Positions 1 to 10,722 of a DNA stretch of 64,000 nt are shown here, one piece after another; the first letter of the stretch is position 1, and each line of letters opens with the position of its first letter. Made by a program: the position numbers and the translations under genes. The stretch lies in contig NC_081180.1 in NCBI RefSeq assembly GCF_029867415.1, positions 23,956,808-24,020,807 on the forward strand, in the 5' to 3' direction. Source of the stretch: Vicia villosa. Its lineage: Eukaryota > Streptophyta > Magnoliopsida > Fabales > Fabaceae. The notes beneath the pieces are model-generated. The model made no database searches. It worked only from the letters and a program-made list of their open reading frames with translations, and had not been told where the DNA came from.

Positions 1-3000
1 ATAGTTTTCTTTGAAAATCAAAAGAAAATGGTTTATCGTTTTTGAAAAGAATCGCGATCGCTTATTTAAAATGATTTGAATTTTGAAAGAAGTTAATTTA
101 ATCAAGATAAACAAAAAGATTGTCTTAAATTGACACTTAGATGATTAGGGTTTGCTCAAAAAATATTTACAAGTGATTAAATTTGAGAAATCAAGTGAAA
201 AACAATATTTAAAAGTATTAAAAAATACTTAAAACATGTTATTTTAAACTTAATTAAAATGTATTAAACAAATATATTTTTGTGATTTTTTTTGATATTC
301 ATGAAATACATATATAAAATAATAAGTGTGTAAAAAATGAAGAAAAAATGAGTTAATTTGATTGGCTAAATTAATGGTTGAAGTTGTGAAGAAAATGAAG
401 AGAAATAGTGATAAAAAAGAAGGGTTTGGTCCCATAGGGACTTGAACTCGTGACCCTGAGGTCACTACTCAAAACAAAAGCCAACTGAGCCACGCTTGTG
501 GCTTGTAATATACACGCGTTGAAATAATTATATTTTAAATCAATTTCCAGAAATCCTTTGAACCAAAAACGCGCCAAGAACAACCCTCCAACTGAAATTT
601 GAAAATCTCTAAAACTGTGTTGTTTTGATCAAGCAAAGGGTCTATCTCACTCGGTTTTTCACAAGGAACATGATGGTGATCTCAGAATTCATTTATTTTT
701 GCTCTAAAGGGGTCAATTTTCGCATGAACATGAAGAACCCTAGAACTGAAATTCAATGTGAAATCGTGTATGTGCAAGTTATGATGCAATTGATTGAGGG
801 TTAATGAACCTCATAGGTGCAGAAACAAGATGGTATGCTCACATTTCATTTATGATGCGTGGAAGTATGAATTTGAAGTTCATGAGCACTTACCTCAAAA
901 ACGGCCAAACTGAGAATTGGATTTTGATCTGGAGGTGTTACAGATGCTTTGTATCAATCTGAATAGCTTCTATGATGATTATGGAAGGTGTCTGGATGTC
1001 TGGAACAAGTTGAATTCATCTGAGCATGGCCATGGCACCCGATCTGCAGTTGCTTCAAGTATGAATCGAATTTGAAGATGGAGATGTTTCAGATCATATG
1101 TGAGTGTTTGGATAGTTCATATGTGATATATATGAGGTGTTGGAAGTGTTAGTTTGGACAGAAATGATCTTGAATGGATTTTGGCATGATAAGGCCATGG
1201 TTATGCATATTTGAGAAGTGAGGTAGTGATTTTGAGCTTGAGGTGTTTTTGGGGTGTATGAGTGGTTCAAACAAGTTTCAAATGATGTTTATGAGTTGTG
1301 GGAAGCATCACTTTGTTCAGAACTTGCAAGGTTTGGAGGTTGAGTTTTCTACCTCACTTTGAAACACATGACTTGTAATTCAAGAAAGAAGAGAGAAAAC
1401 CTATAATTGTGAGGTTTTGGTGTGAATTGAAGAGTGATTTGCACCTCTATTTATAGGCCAAACATTCTGAACTCAGAGCTTTGCAACTTGCTTCTTCTTT
1501 GGTGATTTGGCACTTAAAGGATAGAAAGGAATCTTACCATTAAATGCATATGGTTAAAGTTACTAAACCATGGTTAAAATTGGCTATGCTTCTTATCTCT
1601 TTCCCATCTGTCTCAAATCAGAAAAATATCTTCAATCATTGCTTTGGTGTATCATTACTTGCATTATTTGGCAAATTGGTTCATAACTTTGCAAAAATGG
1701 CTTGAAATTTCAAGTGAAATGGTCACTAATGTCAAAATTCAAAACCATAGCTACACTCCATATTTTTTCATGCTCTTGGACATTTTGGAAAGCTCATATT
1801 ACATACTTCAAAACCCTAGTTGAAAGTTTCTTCAAGACCTTTAAGGAAATGGGTGAAAAAGATCCATGAACTTTGAAGAAAATGAAGTTTTAAGTGAAAT
1901 TTTCAAAAAGTACCAACTTTGAAGCTCCATATCTCTTAAATGGTTGATCTTATGGAAAAAATTTATATGTGTCAAAGTTTTTTATTGGATCAAAATCTAC
2001 AACTTTCATGTTGGAAGTTTTTTTCAGTTTGTAAGTGAAATTTTGAGAAATTCCCTTTCAAAGTTTGGAAAAAACCATTGAAAAACACTTAGAATTTTTC
2101 TAAGTATGAAAAGTCAAACTTTTGACTTTCTGATTCTTGATTGATTTTCTTGATTTTTCTTGATCAAATGACTTCATATATCATATATTGATGATTCAAA
2201 ACTTCAAAAGTCATGGTTGACCAAAATTCCCAAAAGTCAATGGTGATCTTGTACAGTTGACTTTTTCAGTCGAATCGCGTTTCTGGAGATTTCAAATGAA
2301 ACAGGCTATCCTTATCAAATGAATGGTATGAATGGATCACATTGAAGCATTAGAGGATATTGAGCCATGGTTTGAGTTGTAGCACCATGTCCTGATTAAA
2401 AAGTCAGTGGTTCAGTGAATTAGGTCAAAAACCCTAATTGTCGACCTGATGAAATTGATGACTGTGGATCTTGAATTGAGATGTAATTTCCATTGTATAT
2501 TGTCATAGGGATTATTTGAGGATGATTGAAACCTTTGATTGACTTCCTGGAGATTTTTAGGGTTTCCCAAATGTGATCCCTGATTTTGGTCCCTGATAGT
2601 TCAAAACCCTGATCTGAGGATTTGTCTGATCAATCTTTGTGCAGAAGATGTTATGAGCCAATGGATTAAGTCAAAATGGTGCACTTGAGGTCTTGATATC
2701 ATGTCCCAAGTCATTAGATCAAATCCTGAGCAAAAGTCAGGAGTATGCTATCTTTAGTCAAAACCCTGATCTGGTTGGTTCAGAGCCTTTGAGCTTGTTG
2801 AAATGAATCTCTGAGGACCAAATGTTGATTGTTGATGAAGATGATTCATTTGAGATGAAGGGAGAACAATACCCTAATTGATTGTTACTTGTACTGATGA
2901 TTTCTTGATTAAACCCTGCTGAGTCACAAGTAGCAAACACAAGCTAATGCAATTTGTTAGAGATGCAAATGATGCATATGCAATGATATGAGGTGGTATC

Positions 3001-3025
3001 TTAGGTCAAAAATTGGGGTATGACA
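1..3025. mobile_element. Giant-LTR-like repeat, copy 1 (Ogre/TAT-like), cut by window start
   Basis: This stretch aligns, with many substitutions, to about 10060-13052. Both copies end in the same terminal motif, GTCAAAAATTRGGGTATGACA, and both are followed by unrelated DNA, as expected at an LTR edge. Read on the minus strand, the edge begins TGTCATACCCC, which I associate with legume giant LTRs. No long ORF is conserved; blocks such as AAAGTCAATGGTGATC and TAGGGTTTCCCAAA recur in the two copies. The Ogre/TAT label is recalled knowledge and not proven here, and the orientation is not settled. Confidence 0.55.
410..505 (-). other. tRNA-like module 1 inside the giant-LTR repeat
   Basis: On the minus strand an A-box-like TGGCTCAGTTGG (492-481) is followed about 30 bases later by a B-box-like GAGTTCAAGTCCC (449-437), with tRNA-like D-arm and T-arm spacing. 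A run of six T (418-413) lies about 20 bases beyond the B box, as in a Pol III terminator. The intervening region does not fold into a convincing anticodon arm, so this is a tRNA-derived or tRNA-like sequence and not a functional tRNA gene. Confidence 0.6.
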
Positions 3026-3710
3026 ACGGTAAATTAAAGAACAGTGCACAACCGATTCCCAAACGAAGGTACAACAGGAAAATGGTCGTTACGGCCAGTG
3101 CAGGGGGTAATCAAGATCCCCCACAAGGTTTAGGATCAGGAGCGGCAAATTCGACTTCTACTCAAGAAACACGAGATGCAACGGGTCCAAATGGATCGAG
3201 ACCTGCAGATAATTCCCAGACTATGCCTGAAAATAATACAGGACCCTCAGGGACTATTCCAGTTTCAGTGTCGACAACCGCACCCTCATCCACAAGCGCA
3301 GAGGACGTATTGTTTGCCTCGACAAATGCTGCAAACAATTTGTTTGGTCAAGGCGCGAATTCTGCTTTCGAATGGAGACCAAATAATCCATACGGAATGC
3401 CATACCAATATGGAACAGGCGTACGAGGGGCAGGACCTATATATGCCCCAACTAACAATGCGACATTTTCACCAAATGTTAGTTCAGTGGGTCGAAGTGC
3501 ACATAACACTGGTTTCTCTACCCAGATGCCTCACTTTACCACAAATAACCAAGCGGCATTTCGACAAGAAATGGATGCAAGCAACCATGATATGGTAGGG
3601 GTTTTGGCCAGAGAATTGACTTCAGTTTTAAGCCCACTAATGGCAAATGTTACTACTACAAATAGAGAAAACATGGAGACTTTCCAAAAGATATCATCTC
3701 AAATGAATCG
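3026..3710 (+). pseudogene. Gypsy-type gag fragment, interrupted by assembly gap
   Basis: An open frame of about 230 codons runs from the edge of the giant-LTR repeat into the N gap. It has no convincing own start: the first codon used by a naive caller is TTG. The protein is rich in Ser, Thr, Pro, Asn and Gly, followed by a segment with repeated Asn/Phe and a helical stretch near its end (VLARELTSVLSPLM). The composition and this stretch resemble the N-terminal part of gag of Ty3/gypsy (TAT-type) elements; no zinc knuckle or protease is visible before the gap. The left edge coincides with the LTR terminus at 3025, so the giant LTR probably inserted into this gag. The family is an inference from composition. 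Confidence 0.45.
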
Positions 3711-3810
3711 NNNNNNNNNNNNNNNNNNNNNNNNNNNNNNNNNNNNNNNNNNNNNNNNNNNNNNNNNNNNNNNNNNNNNNNNNNNNNNNNNNNNNNNNNN
3801 NNNNNNNNNN
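3711..3810. other. Assembly gap (100 N)
   Basis: Exactly 100 undefined bases. This round number is a conventional placeholder for a gap of unknown size. Sequence on the two sides is not obviously continuous, so linkage across it should not be assumed. Confidence 0.98.
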
Positions 3811-4620
3811 TTTGCTAAAAATTTAGTGATTAATTGCCCATAATGAAGTCCAACTGCTTGAATCTCTGTGTAGGGAATCATGTGGTTGAAAATTCCTTAT
3901 ATCCAATTTGTTGGAATTTCTTGTGTTAAAATCCATAAAGATGCTAAATTTTATCTAGTGACATAACTAAGGTTTATATTCCATGGAAATAAAATCCTAG
4001 CTAGAAAGTAATGGAGTATTTGGAGTTTCTATGTCATAATGGTCTATCAAGTGTGTAGGACATTTCTACATAAGGTAGCTAAGAGATTTTTATGAAATTT
4101 TCTTTGTGGATGTCTATCTCTACTATCTTTATAGAAGTTCTTAGAGAGGTTCCTACAATTCTTAGGTTTAAATAGAATATTCTTACAAGATTTGAGAAGA
4201 ATTTATCTGGTACCTAAGTGAATAAATATTTTAGGGAGGGTTGACATATTTGATGGTAAGGTTTATGACTCTTCAAGAGGCTTGGATCTATGTACCATGG
4301 CTAAATGACCTTCTTCCCTAGGATTATCATAATCTCTTCTTGCTTTCTATTAATCAACCTAGTGGTGAACACATCCCTTCTTAGTGTTTCTTTGGGTTTT
4401 TGGCTTGAGGAGGCCACGATGATGATTATGGTAAGATATCTATCAAGAAAGACAATAGAAGAGACAAGTTTTGAGATGCAAGAAATAGTGAAAGAGTATA
4501 TATATATATATATATATATATATGGTGTGCCATATGATGATTTAGTTGTGTATTTATGTCAAGCAATCAATAGAGATTATGCTGAAAATCAAATCAGAAT
4601 ATTTCCAAATTAAGTGTCCC
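3811..4620. other. Unannotated repeat-like DNA with a TA microsatellite
   Basis: There is no gene I can support. The stretch contains a TA dinucleotide run at 4497-4523. An open frame of 102 codons at 4305-4613 passes through the TA run and shows no recognisable domain; I treat it as chance. Confidence 0.5.
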
Positions 4621-6800
4621 TAACCAATTGGCTAATGGCTCTAATTGATTGGTTTATCAATTTTTTAGGATTTTGCATGTTTATAACCAGTGCTGGGATT
4701 TTGTTTGCTTAACACATACGTTTAGCCCGGATTTGTTATGAAAATATGCTCCAAGCTTCTCTAGTCGATTGCCATAAGGTGCCAATCGATTGGGATTATG
4801 TTAGTGAGCCTCCTTGGTGCACTTTGGGTCTTATGTTGGATTTGTTACTTTTCTACACTCCTACCCAGCCTTATTTACACCTCATTTCTATAAAACAATT
4901 GAAAACTAATCTTTTTGGTTAGTAAATGATGTATTGAGATGAATAAAATTAAACACACTATTTTAAGTGATTATCAGAGTTTTTCGATCATTTCAATCTT
5001 AAAATAGAGCACTACCTCTATTATAAATATGTCTTGATAAAAATCTCCCTTAAAAGCGAAGGCCAATCATATTATGGTGTGTCATTCTCTACACATTGTT
5101 GAACGCGACAATTTGTATAAGCAACAAGATGAATAAGTCCATTAGAGACATATCCACTTAATTGATCACTAAGGATCGTAAATTTTGAGATAGTGTCAAC
5201 ACACTCGCTTTGATCAGTGTAATTGATATTCACCATTATCGAACGTTTCGGGACAATGGACTTCATACATATTGTATACTAAAAGTATACTATTTGCTTT
5301 GAACAACTCCAATAATAATCTTTTAAATCTTCGAGCTACAAAGCATACCTATAAAACACTAAGATTCCACCTTTGGTACCCAAATTTTCTTAGGTCCAGG
5401 TGAATTAGTTTTTACTTAAGGTTTAGGGTTATTAGCTTTAGACCTCTTCAATTTCTTAAAACAGAAAGGCTCTAAAAGGCTGATTCTTTTGCACTGTGTG
5501 CATTTATAGATTGAACGATTATTCTTCTTAAGGCTGATTTGTGTTTTCTAAGTTTATCATATTCTTTAACCAACTCAGAACTAATTCTAAACAATTGTTT
5601 ATAAGAGGGTTTCGTTACCACAACATTATCTTTCTCGTAGGACTCCCTTAAGCATACTTCATCTTTTTTGTTGGAGGAATATTCTCTTATGAGTTATGGT
5701 TCTTCTTGAGGTTGATCTCAAACCTAACCAATATTTTAACACCGAACAGAGCTTGAATCGAATCTTGGTTATATACCAGGATAACCATGAACCTATGAGA
5801 TTTTACTACCAGGATGATCTCGAAGCTAAACAGAGACTTGATCACACAAATCCCAAACCAAAGCTTTTCTCGGACTTAGCTTCAAACCCAAACAAATAAT
5901 CTCCAAGTGGATAAATTATTCAACTAAGATAAAACAAAACTTCCTTGGTGAAGTTACAAAACTAACCTTTCAGAATTACAATTTCCTCACTCGTAAAATG
6001 ACTTTTTCGAAAGCGCTACGACTAAAGTTTTAGTGGGAGAAAGTAAACAAAAATAATTTTTAGATAGAGAGTGAGAGATGAGAAATGAAATATTTTTTGG
6101 ATGTGAAATATATGGGAAGTGGCCTCTATTTATAGACTAGAGGTTGACACAAAAAGGAAATTTTTTAAGGCCATAAATGATAAGCCAATTGATTAGCATC
6201 ATGCACCAATCGATTGGTAGGCCTAAAATTAATCAATTAATGAGTTTAAAAAGGTAAGAAGCGATATATATTTGTTACCTATCATTAAGATGTTATCCTA
6301 ATTGCTTAGGACACATTTTTGAACTGGCCCAATCAATTAGGTTAAGGTGTCAATCGATTGGAAAAGACAAAAATTTGCCCAAAGCTTTTATGATAGTTCC
6401 CAACTCATCTGGCACAACTTCAAGGCACTTTTGAAAATATTTTCTTGAAAAAAAATATGTTTAAAAGATTTTTAGAGTAAGTGTGAATGTGTGTGTATGA
6501 TATTATTCGTATACTTTGTGAAATAACCTAATGCTTTTACAACAAATACATTCAGACGCATTTGGGCATACTTTCACATACTTCAAGTCTTGTTCGATAC
6601 TTCTATCTTGTAGATACTTGCATGACTTTTACTTTGAGATGAGGCTTGAGTTAAATTCATGTAAGTGACATCATCAGAGAATCCAACTTATCAAGTATAT
6701 TAATTTGGTTGCATCTTTAACCGCTTTACACTTTACTTTAGTTGTTGTCATCAAAGACTATTTGTAATCATCAAAAGAATGTTAATCTTTAATAGAACTT
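4620..6800 (-). mobile_element. SIRE/Maximus-type Copia LTR fragment
   Basis: In reverse complement this region matches the SIRE-type LTR blocks near 37330-38930. The shared stretch around 5990-6060 corresponds to 38020-38110, and the TATA-like CTATAAATAGAGG block appears here as its complement at 6123-6137. Palindromic CCAATCGATTGG-like motifs recur (4780-4793, 6206-6220, 6346-6362). Near the right end the minus strand reads TTTTGATGATTACA, close to the TTTGATGATGACAACA start typical of SIRE LTRs. Ends are approximate, and no target duplication was found. Confidence 0.5.
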
Positions 6801-7579
6801 TCTTGATTAGTAGCCAGCAAAACAAGATTCCACAATATAAACTTTACATTGTAAGACGATCACCATAAGACACACCCATTCAATGAGATATCCTTCTACT
6901 CTTTATGGTTGACTTGTGGGTCACGATTGATGTATTCATATTTACCTGAACGAGTCATTTCCCAGTTCGGGGATCTGTAGGATATTCCTATAGGCCCATT
7001 ATAGCCGCCCCTTCACTACTCCTCTACAGAGATGTGTGGTGTCGTTTTCTTTACCTCCTCGTTTCACTTGGGAGGACGGCACGCTAGACCCTTCACGCGA
7101 AATTTGGAAGGAGAATGCGCCCGTGGTGGGATGAATTTTATTTCAGTTCTTCCTACGATATCACACGAACTTTCTTATTTGTCCTACGAGTAGGAAAGGG
7201 GAAAAAAGATCTCAACTAAACCCTAGGAGTTTGCTAAGTGTGGGGATTTCACCTAGACTAGAAATTCTGGAGTCCGGGGGGTCGGTTATATATAGGGAAG
7301 TGTTTAAACACCCTATATATCTGTAGTACTCTACAAGAACTTTCTCTGTGTCATTGTGACTGTGTTTGCTGCTAATGATTGGGAAAGTTTCTCCTTTGGG
7401 AGAAGGAATTGAATTGATTAAAGAAAGACAGACAGATAGACAGACTGACTATTTTTGGTATTTTATTAGCTCGCTGAGATTCCTTGTGAACCTCATGCCT
7501 ACATATCCCTAGTGGAAGTCAGAGCTTAATGTAGTTCGGGGAACTAACTAGGGAAATTAATGTTTTTTGGTGCCTTGCT

Positions 7580-9390
7580 TGAAGCTCAAGGTTGAAGCTT
7601 GAATTAAATCTTTGTTTACAGTAAAGAGACATGAAATCATCTTTACAGAGAGTTATTTGTACTATTCTACCACAAACATTTAAAGGAGTGACAGAATAAC
7701 TGGATTCATTTCATTTAAGAGGGGGACCTTACTTGTGTGTGCAAGTATGCCAGTCAGATGCCTCTTAAATGAAAGAAAGATGCTCGTCCAAATTAGGGAA
7801 AGTGTACAAGTCTGGGGATGTGCCAGAGCATGTCTTTCAGAGTCCTAAATGGGAGACTTTGATTGAAATTGTAATTGAAATGTTTGTTTGTTTGAATGTG
7901 GTAGAGTAGTAAAAATATCTCTCTATAGAGATAAGCTATGTCTATCTACTGTTATGAAAGATTTGATTTTTAGCTGGCTTGTATGAGGCCCAAGTTTGAG
8001 GCTTTTTGATTGATTCATTAATTATTGACTATGGGAGATGACTCCACTGGGGATTAATTACAGGGTATTTTTGTGTTCTGTACAAAGCCCAGAATTGAGG
8101 CTGACTCTATTTGGAGAGTGTTTATTTGATGGATTTTTATTTGGTGTTCTGTACAAAGCCCAGAATTGAGGCTGACTCAACTTTGGCAGACTATATTTGT
8201 GTGCCTTGTACAAAGCCCAAGGTTGTGGCTGACTGTTGAGGATAACTGAATTTTTGAGACTATGAATGACTCTATTTTGTGTGCCTTGTACAAATCCCAA
8301 GGTTGTGGCTGACTCTAGCTAGGGAAAACATTATTTTCTGCCTTGTACAAAGCCCAAGGTTGTGGCGGACTCTTTTAAATGAATTGAGTATGGATGACTC
8401 TATGGGAAAAGATCCTAGGTGTTAGGAATCTTTGACACATGAAAATATGGTTTATCTGCTTTGTACAAAGCCCAAGGTTGTGGCTACTGAGTGATGAAGA
8501 ACTCACTGGGGAGACTCTATTATCTGCCTTGTACAATGCCCAAGGTTGAGGTTGACTCTTGACAGGGGAGTTTTATTGTTTGGTGCCTTGTATGAAGCCC
8601 AAGGTTGAGGCTAACTGTTTTTGTTGGTTTTGACTCTATTGAGGAAATTTTATTTATTAAAAGACTGTTTTTTGATGGAAGCTAACCCTTTCCAGGGATT
8701 TTGACTCAGCTGGTGAATTTGTCTGTTAAAAAACTGACTTTATCATGTTTTTTGGAGGCTGACCCTTTCCAGGGGTTTTTGACTCTTTTTTGGGGAAATT
8801 ATCTCCTAAGAGAATGAATCTTTGGTTTTTTGAAGAAGTGATTTTGGAGGCTAACCCTTTCCAGGGGTTTTGACTGAAATGATAGATTGATTTTAATTGA
8901 CTTTGGAGGCTAACCCTTTCCAGGGATTTTTGTTAAAATGAAAGAATGTGTGGAGGCTAACCCTTTCCAGGGATTTTTATTGAAAGGATGGCAGAAAGAT
9001 TATCTAGTGGAGACTTCTTGTTTAAAGCCCAAGATGAAGGCTGACACATGCTGAGGAGAAATAAACATAGATCCTAGACTTTGCTAAGGAAAATTGATGA
9101 AGATAAGGGTGACAGAGACTGTCCATGTCTCTCATTCCAAAGGGTGTACTCAATGCAAAATTGAGACAAACTTAGCTTGTTTAAAGTCTGGTTTAAATTG
9201 GAAGAAACTCACCAGGGTAGGCTAAAAGGTGACTAAAGACCTGTTCCTATGTTTATAAGAAACCTGATGGGTCCTTGTATACAAGCTCAAGAGGAAGCTG
9301 GAAATGCTTTTAAGAAGCCTGTGGGTCCTTGTACAAAGCCCAAGAGGAGGCTAATCGAGGGTCCTTGTTATAGCACAAGAGAAAGCTATG
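7580..9390. repeat. Decayed tandem repeat, core CTTGTACAAAGCCCAAGG
   Basis: About fourteen copies of a 30-35 base core (CCTTGTACAAAGCCCAAGG followed by TTGWGGCTGACTC) occur at irregular spacing of roughly 40-110 bases, for example at 7582, 7979, 8077, 8146, 8202, 8284, 8343, 8460, 8529, 8585, 9021, 9267, 9328 and 9362. The cores are better kept than the spacers. Confidence 0.75.
8676..8975. repeat. Decayed tandem repeat, core GGCTAACCCTTTCCAGGG
   Basis: Five copies of a roughly 30 base unit (GGAGGCTAACCCTTTCCAGG then GRTTTTGACT) are found near 8676, 8752, 8846, 8902 and 8950. The unit is distinct from the flanking GCCCAAGG repeat family but interdigitates with it. Confidence 0.75.
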
Positions 9391-9429
9391 TAGTTTTGAA
9401 CTTATTTTGGCTCTAAGCAAATGGGTAAG

Positions 9430-9912
9430 AGGTTTCACCGGGAATAATTCCTCTTTGGGTGGATGTGTCCTATTATTTTTGGATTCTAAGGTTTTTGCCA
9501 AGATGTTTCACCGGGAATAATTCATCTTGGGGGTTTGAACTACAGATCTCTAATTAGGAAAGAGCCTTCACCGGGAAGACATTCTCAATCCTAGGCCATA
9601 TTCCTATAATATATATATAGTTTAACTGTCCTAGGGTTTACACTCAAACGTAGTTCTAAACAAATATATGTGCACAGTTTATATTTGACAGTAATTTAAA
9701 TAAAGACTGTAAATTGAAAGCTTGTAAAGCCTAACCTGGATGGAGTGGAGACCTTTGAAGAAGTATGTACAGAGCCTCAACAGTATTTTTGTTGTTTTGT
9801 TGATAATAGTTGAATATTTATGATAAACAGTTAATGGTTTTTGAAAACAGAAGAAGTGAAGATGGACAAAGGTCACATAGGTATCTGAAGAGTTTCACCG
9901 GGAATAATGCCC
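9430..9912. repeat. Short repeats with core TTCACCGGGAATAATTC
   Basis: Four copies of a 15-25 base core occur at 9435, 9505, 9566 and 9893. This is the third short repeat family in the left half of giant-LTR copy 2. Confidence 0.65.
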
Positions 9913-10463
9913 TTCAAATACCAGAAGAATGTTTTGAAAATAGAAAGAAGATTTTGAAAATACAATTTTTGAAAACAAGCTAAGAAGAGAAGGTGTTTGG
10001 GACTTACACTCTATTAGAGGCCCAGTACTTTACAGTACTGGTTACAAAAGCAATTTTGAAAATGATTTGAAATAATATAAGGTTTTGTTGTTTGAAAACC
10101 TTAATCATTTGATTTAAACGGAGATTGAAAACAGTTTTGAAAATTGACAAAAGTCAACTTAATTAAGGTAAAGAATAAAGATCTTTACCTAATTAAGACC
10201 TAAACAATTTAGGGTTTCATCATAAACTTATCCACAAATAATTAGGTTAAAACAAAGTGAAAATATGCATTTAAAGTATTTAAGGAAACACTTAAAACAA
10301 CCTAATAAAAATACATGAAATAAATAATATTTTTATGATTTTTTTTATTATTCACAAAATAGATATATTAAATGACAAGTGTGTGAAAAATGAAGTAAAA
10401 ATGGATTTATTTGATAGGTTAAATAATTGTGTAAAGTTGATAAAAAAAGGAAGAAAAATAGTA

Positions 10464-10560
10464 GTAAAAAAAATATGGTTTGGTCTCACCAAGGGTTGAA
10501 CTCACGCCCTCTTGGTTACCAAACAAAACAAATACCAACTGGGCCACGCGCGTGGCCTGC
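10464..10560 (-). other. tRNA-like module 2 inside the giant-LTR repeat
   Basis: This is the counterpart of module 1. The minus strand carries TGGCCCAGTTGG (10546-10535) and GAGTTCAACCCTT (10503-10491). A run of eight T follows (10473-10466). A-to-B spacing is similar to module 1, and the two boxes and the T run are better conserved between the two copies than the sequence between them. Confidence 0.6.
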
Positions 10561-10611
10561 TTAAGGAAAGAGCCCATATGATTATATGTGAAAGAAAGGC
10601 ATTAAATGAGT

Positions 10612-10722
10612 TGAAAAAAATAAAATGAACAAAAGGTCTGAGGGGGGGATCGAACCCCAGACCTAAGGCAAGGCAAGGCTTTTGGACGCGCGCTGTAACC
10701 ATTGGGACACTACGATGAATTC
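10612..10722 (-). other. tRNA-like module 3 inside the giant-LTR repeat
   Basis: The minus strand has TGTCCCAATGG (10709-10699) as an A-box-like motif and GGTTCGATCCC near 10656-10646 as an almost ideal B box, in a stem-forming GGGGTTCGATCCCC context. A run of seven T (10620-10614) follows. It lies about 150 bases from module 2; I see no counterpart in copy 1. Confidence 0.6.

Noticed and set aside
250..583. Frames over tRNA-like module 1
   Set aside because: They are by-products of the tRNA-like sequence and AT-rich flank; text such as GSRVQVPMGP is a typical translation of a T-arm.
4305..4613. 102-codon frame
   Set aside because: It passes through a TA microsatellite giving Tyr-Ile repeats and has no domain.
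5696..5899. Frame with repeated Asn/Pro/Lys text
   Set aside because: It lies within the SIRE-type LTR fragment in AT-rich DNA and reflects a short repeated LTR segment; no domain is seen.
8030..8052. Primer binding site of Arg-tRNA type marking an LTR boundary
   Set aside because: Similarity to the expected sequence is partial and a related ACTCACTGGGGA recurs nearby, so no LTR boundary was drawn.
8058..8300. Minus-strand frame with repeated WALYKAH-like text
   Set aside because: It is the translation of the CCTTGTACAAAGCCC tandem repeat, without start context or domain.
10464..10722. Functional tRNA genes
   Set aside because: A- and B-box-like motifs are present, but acceptor and anticodon stems do not pair convincingly; they are kept as tRNA-like modules.
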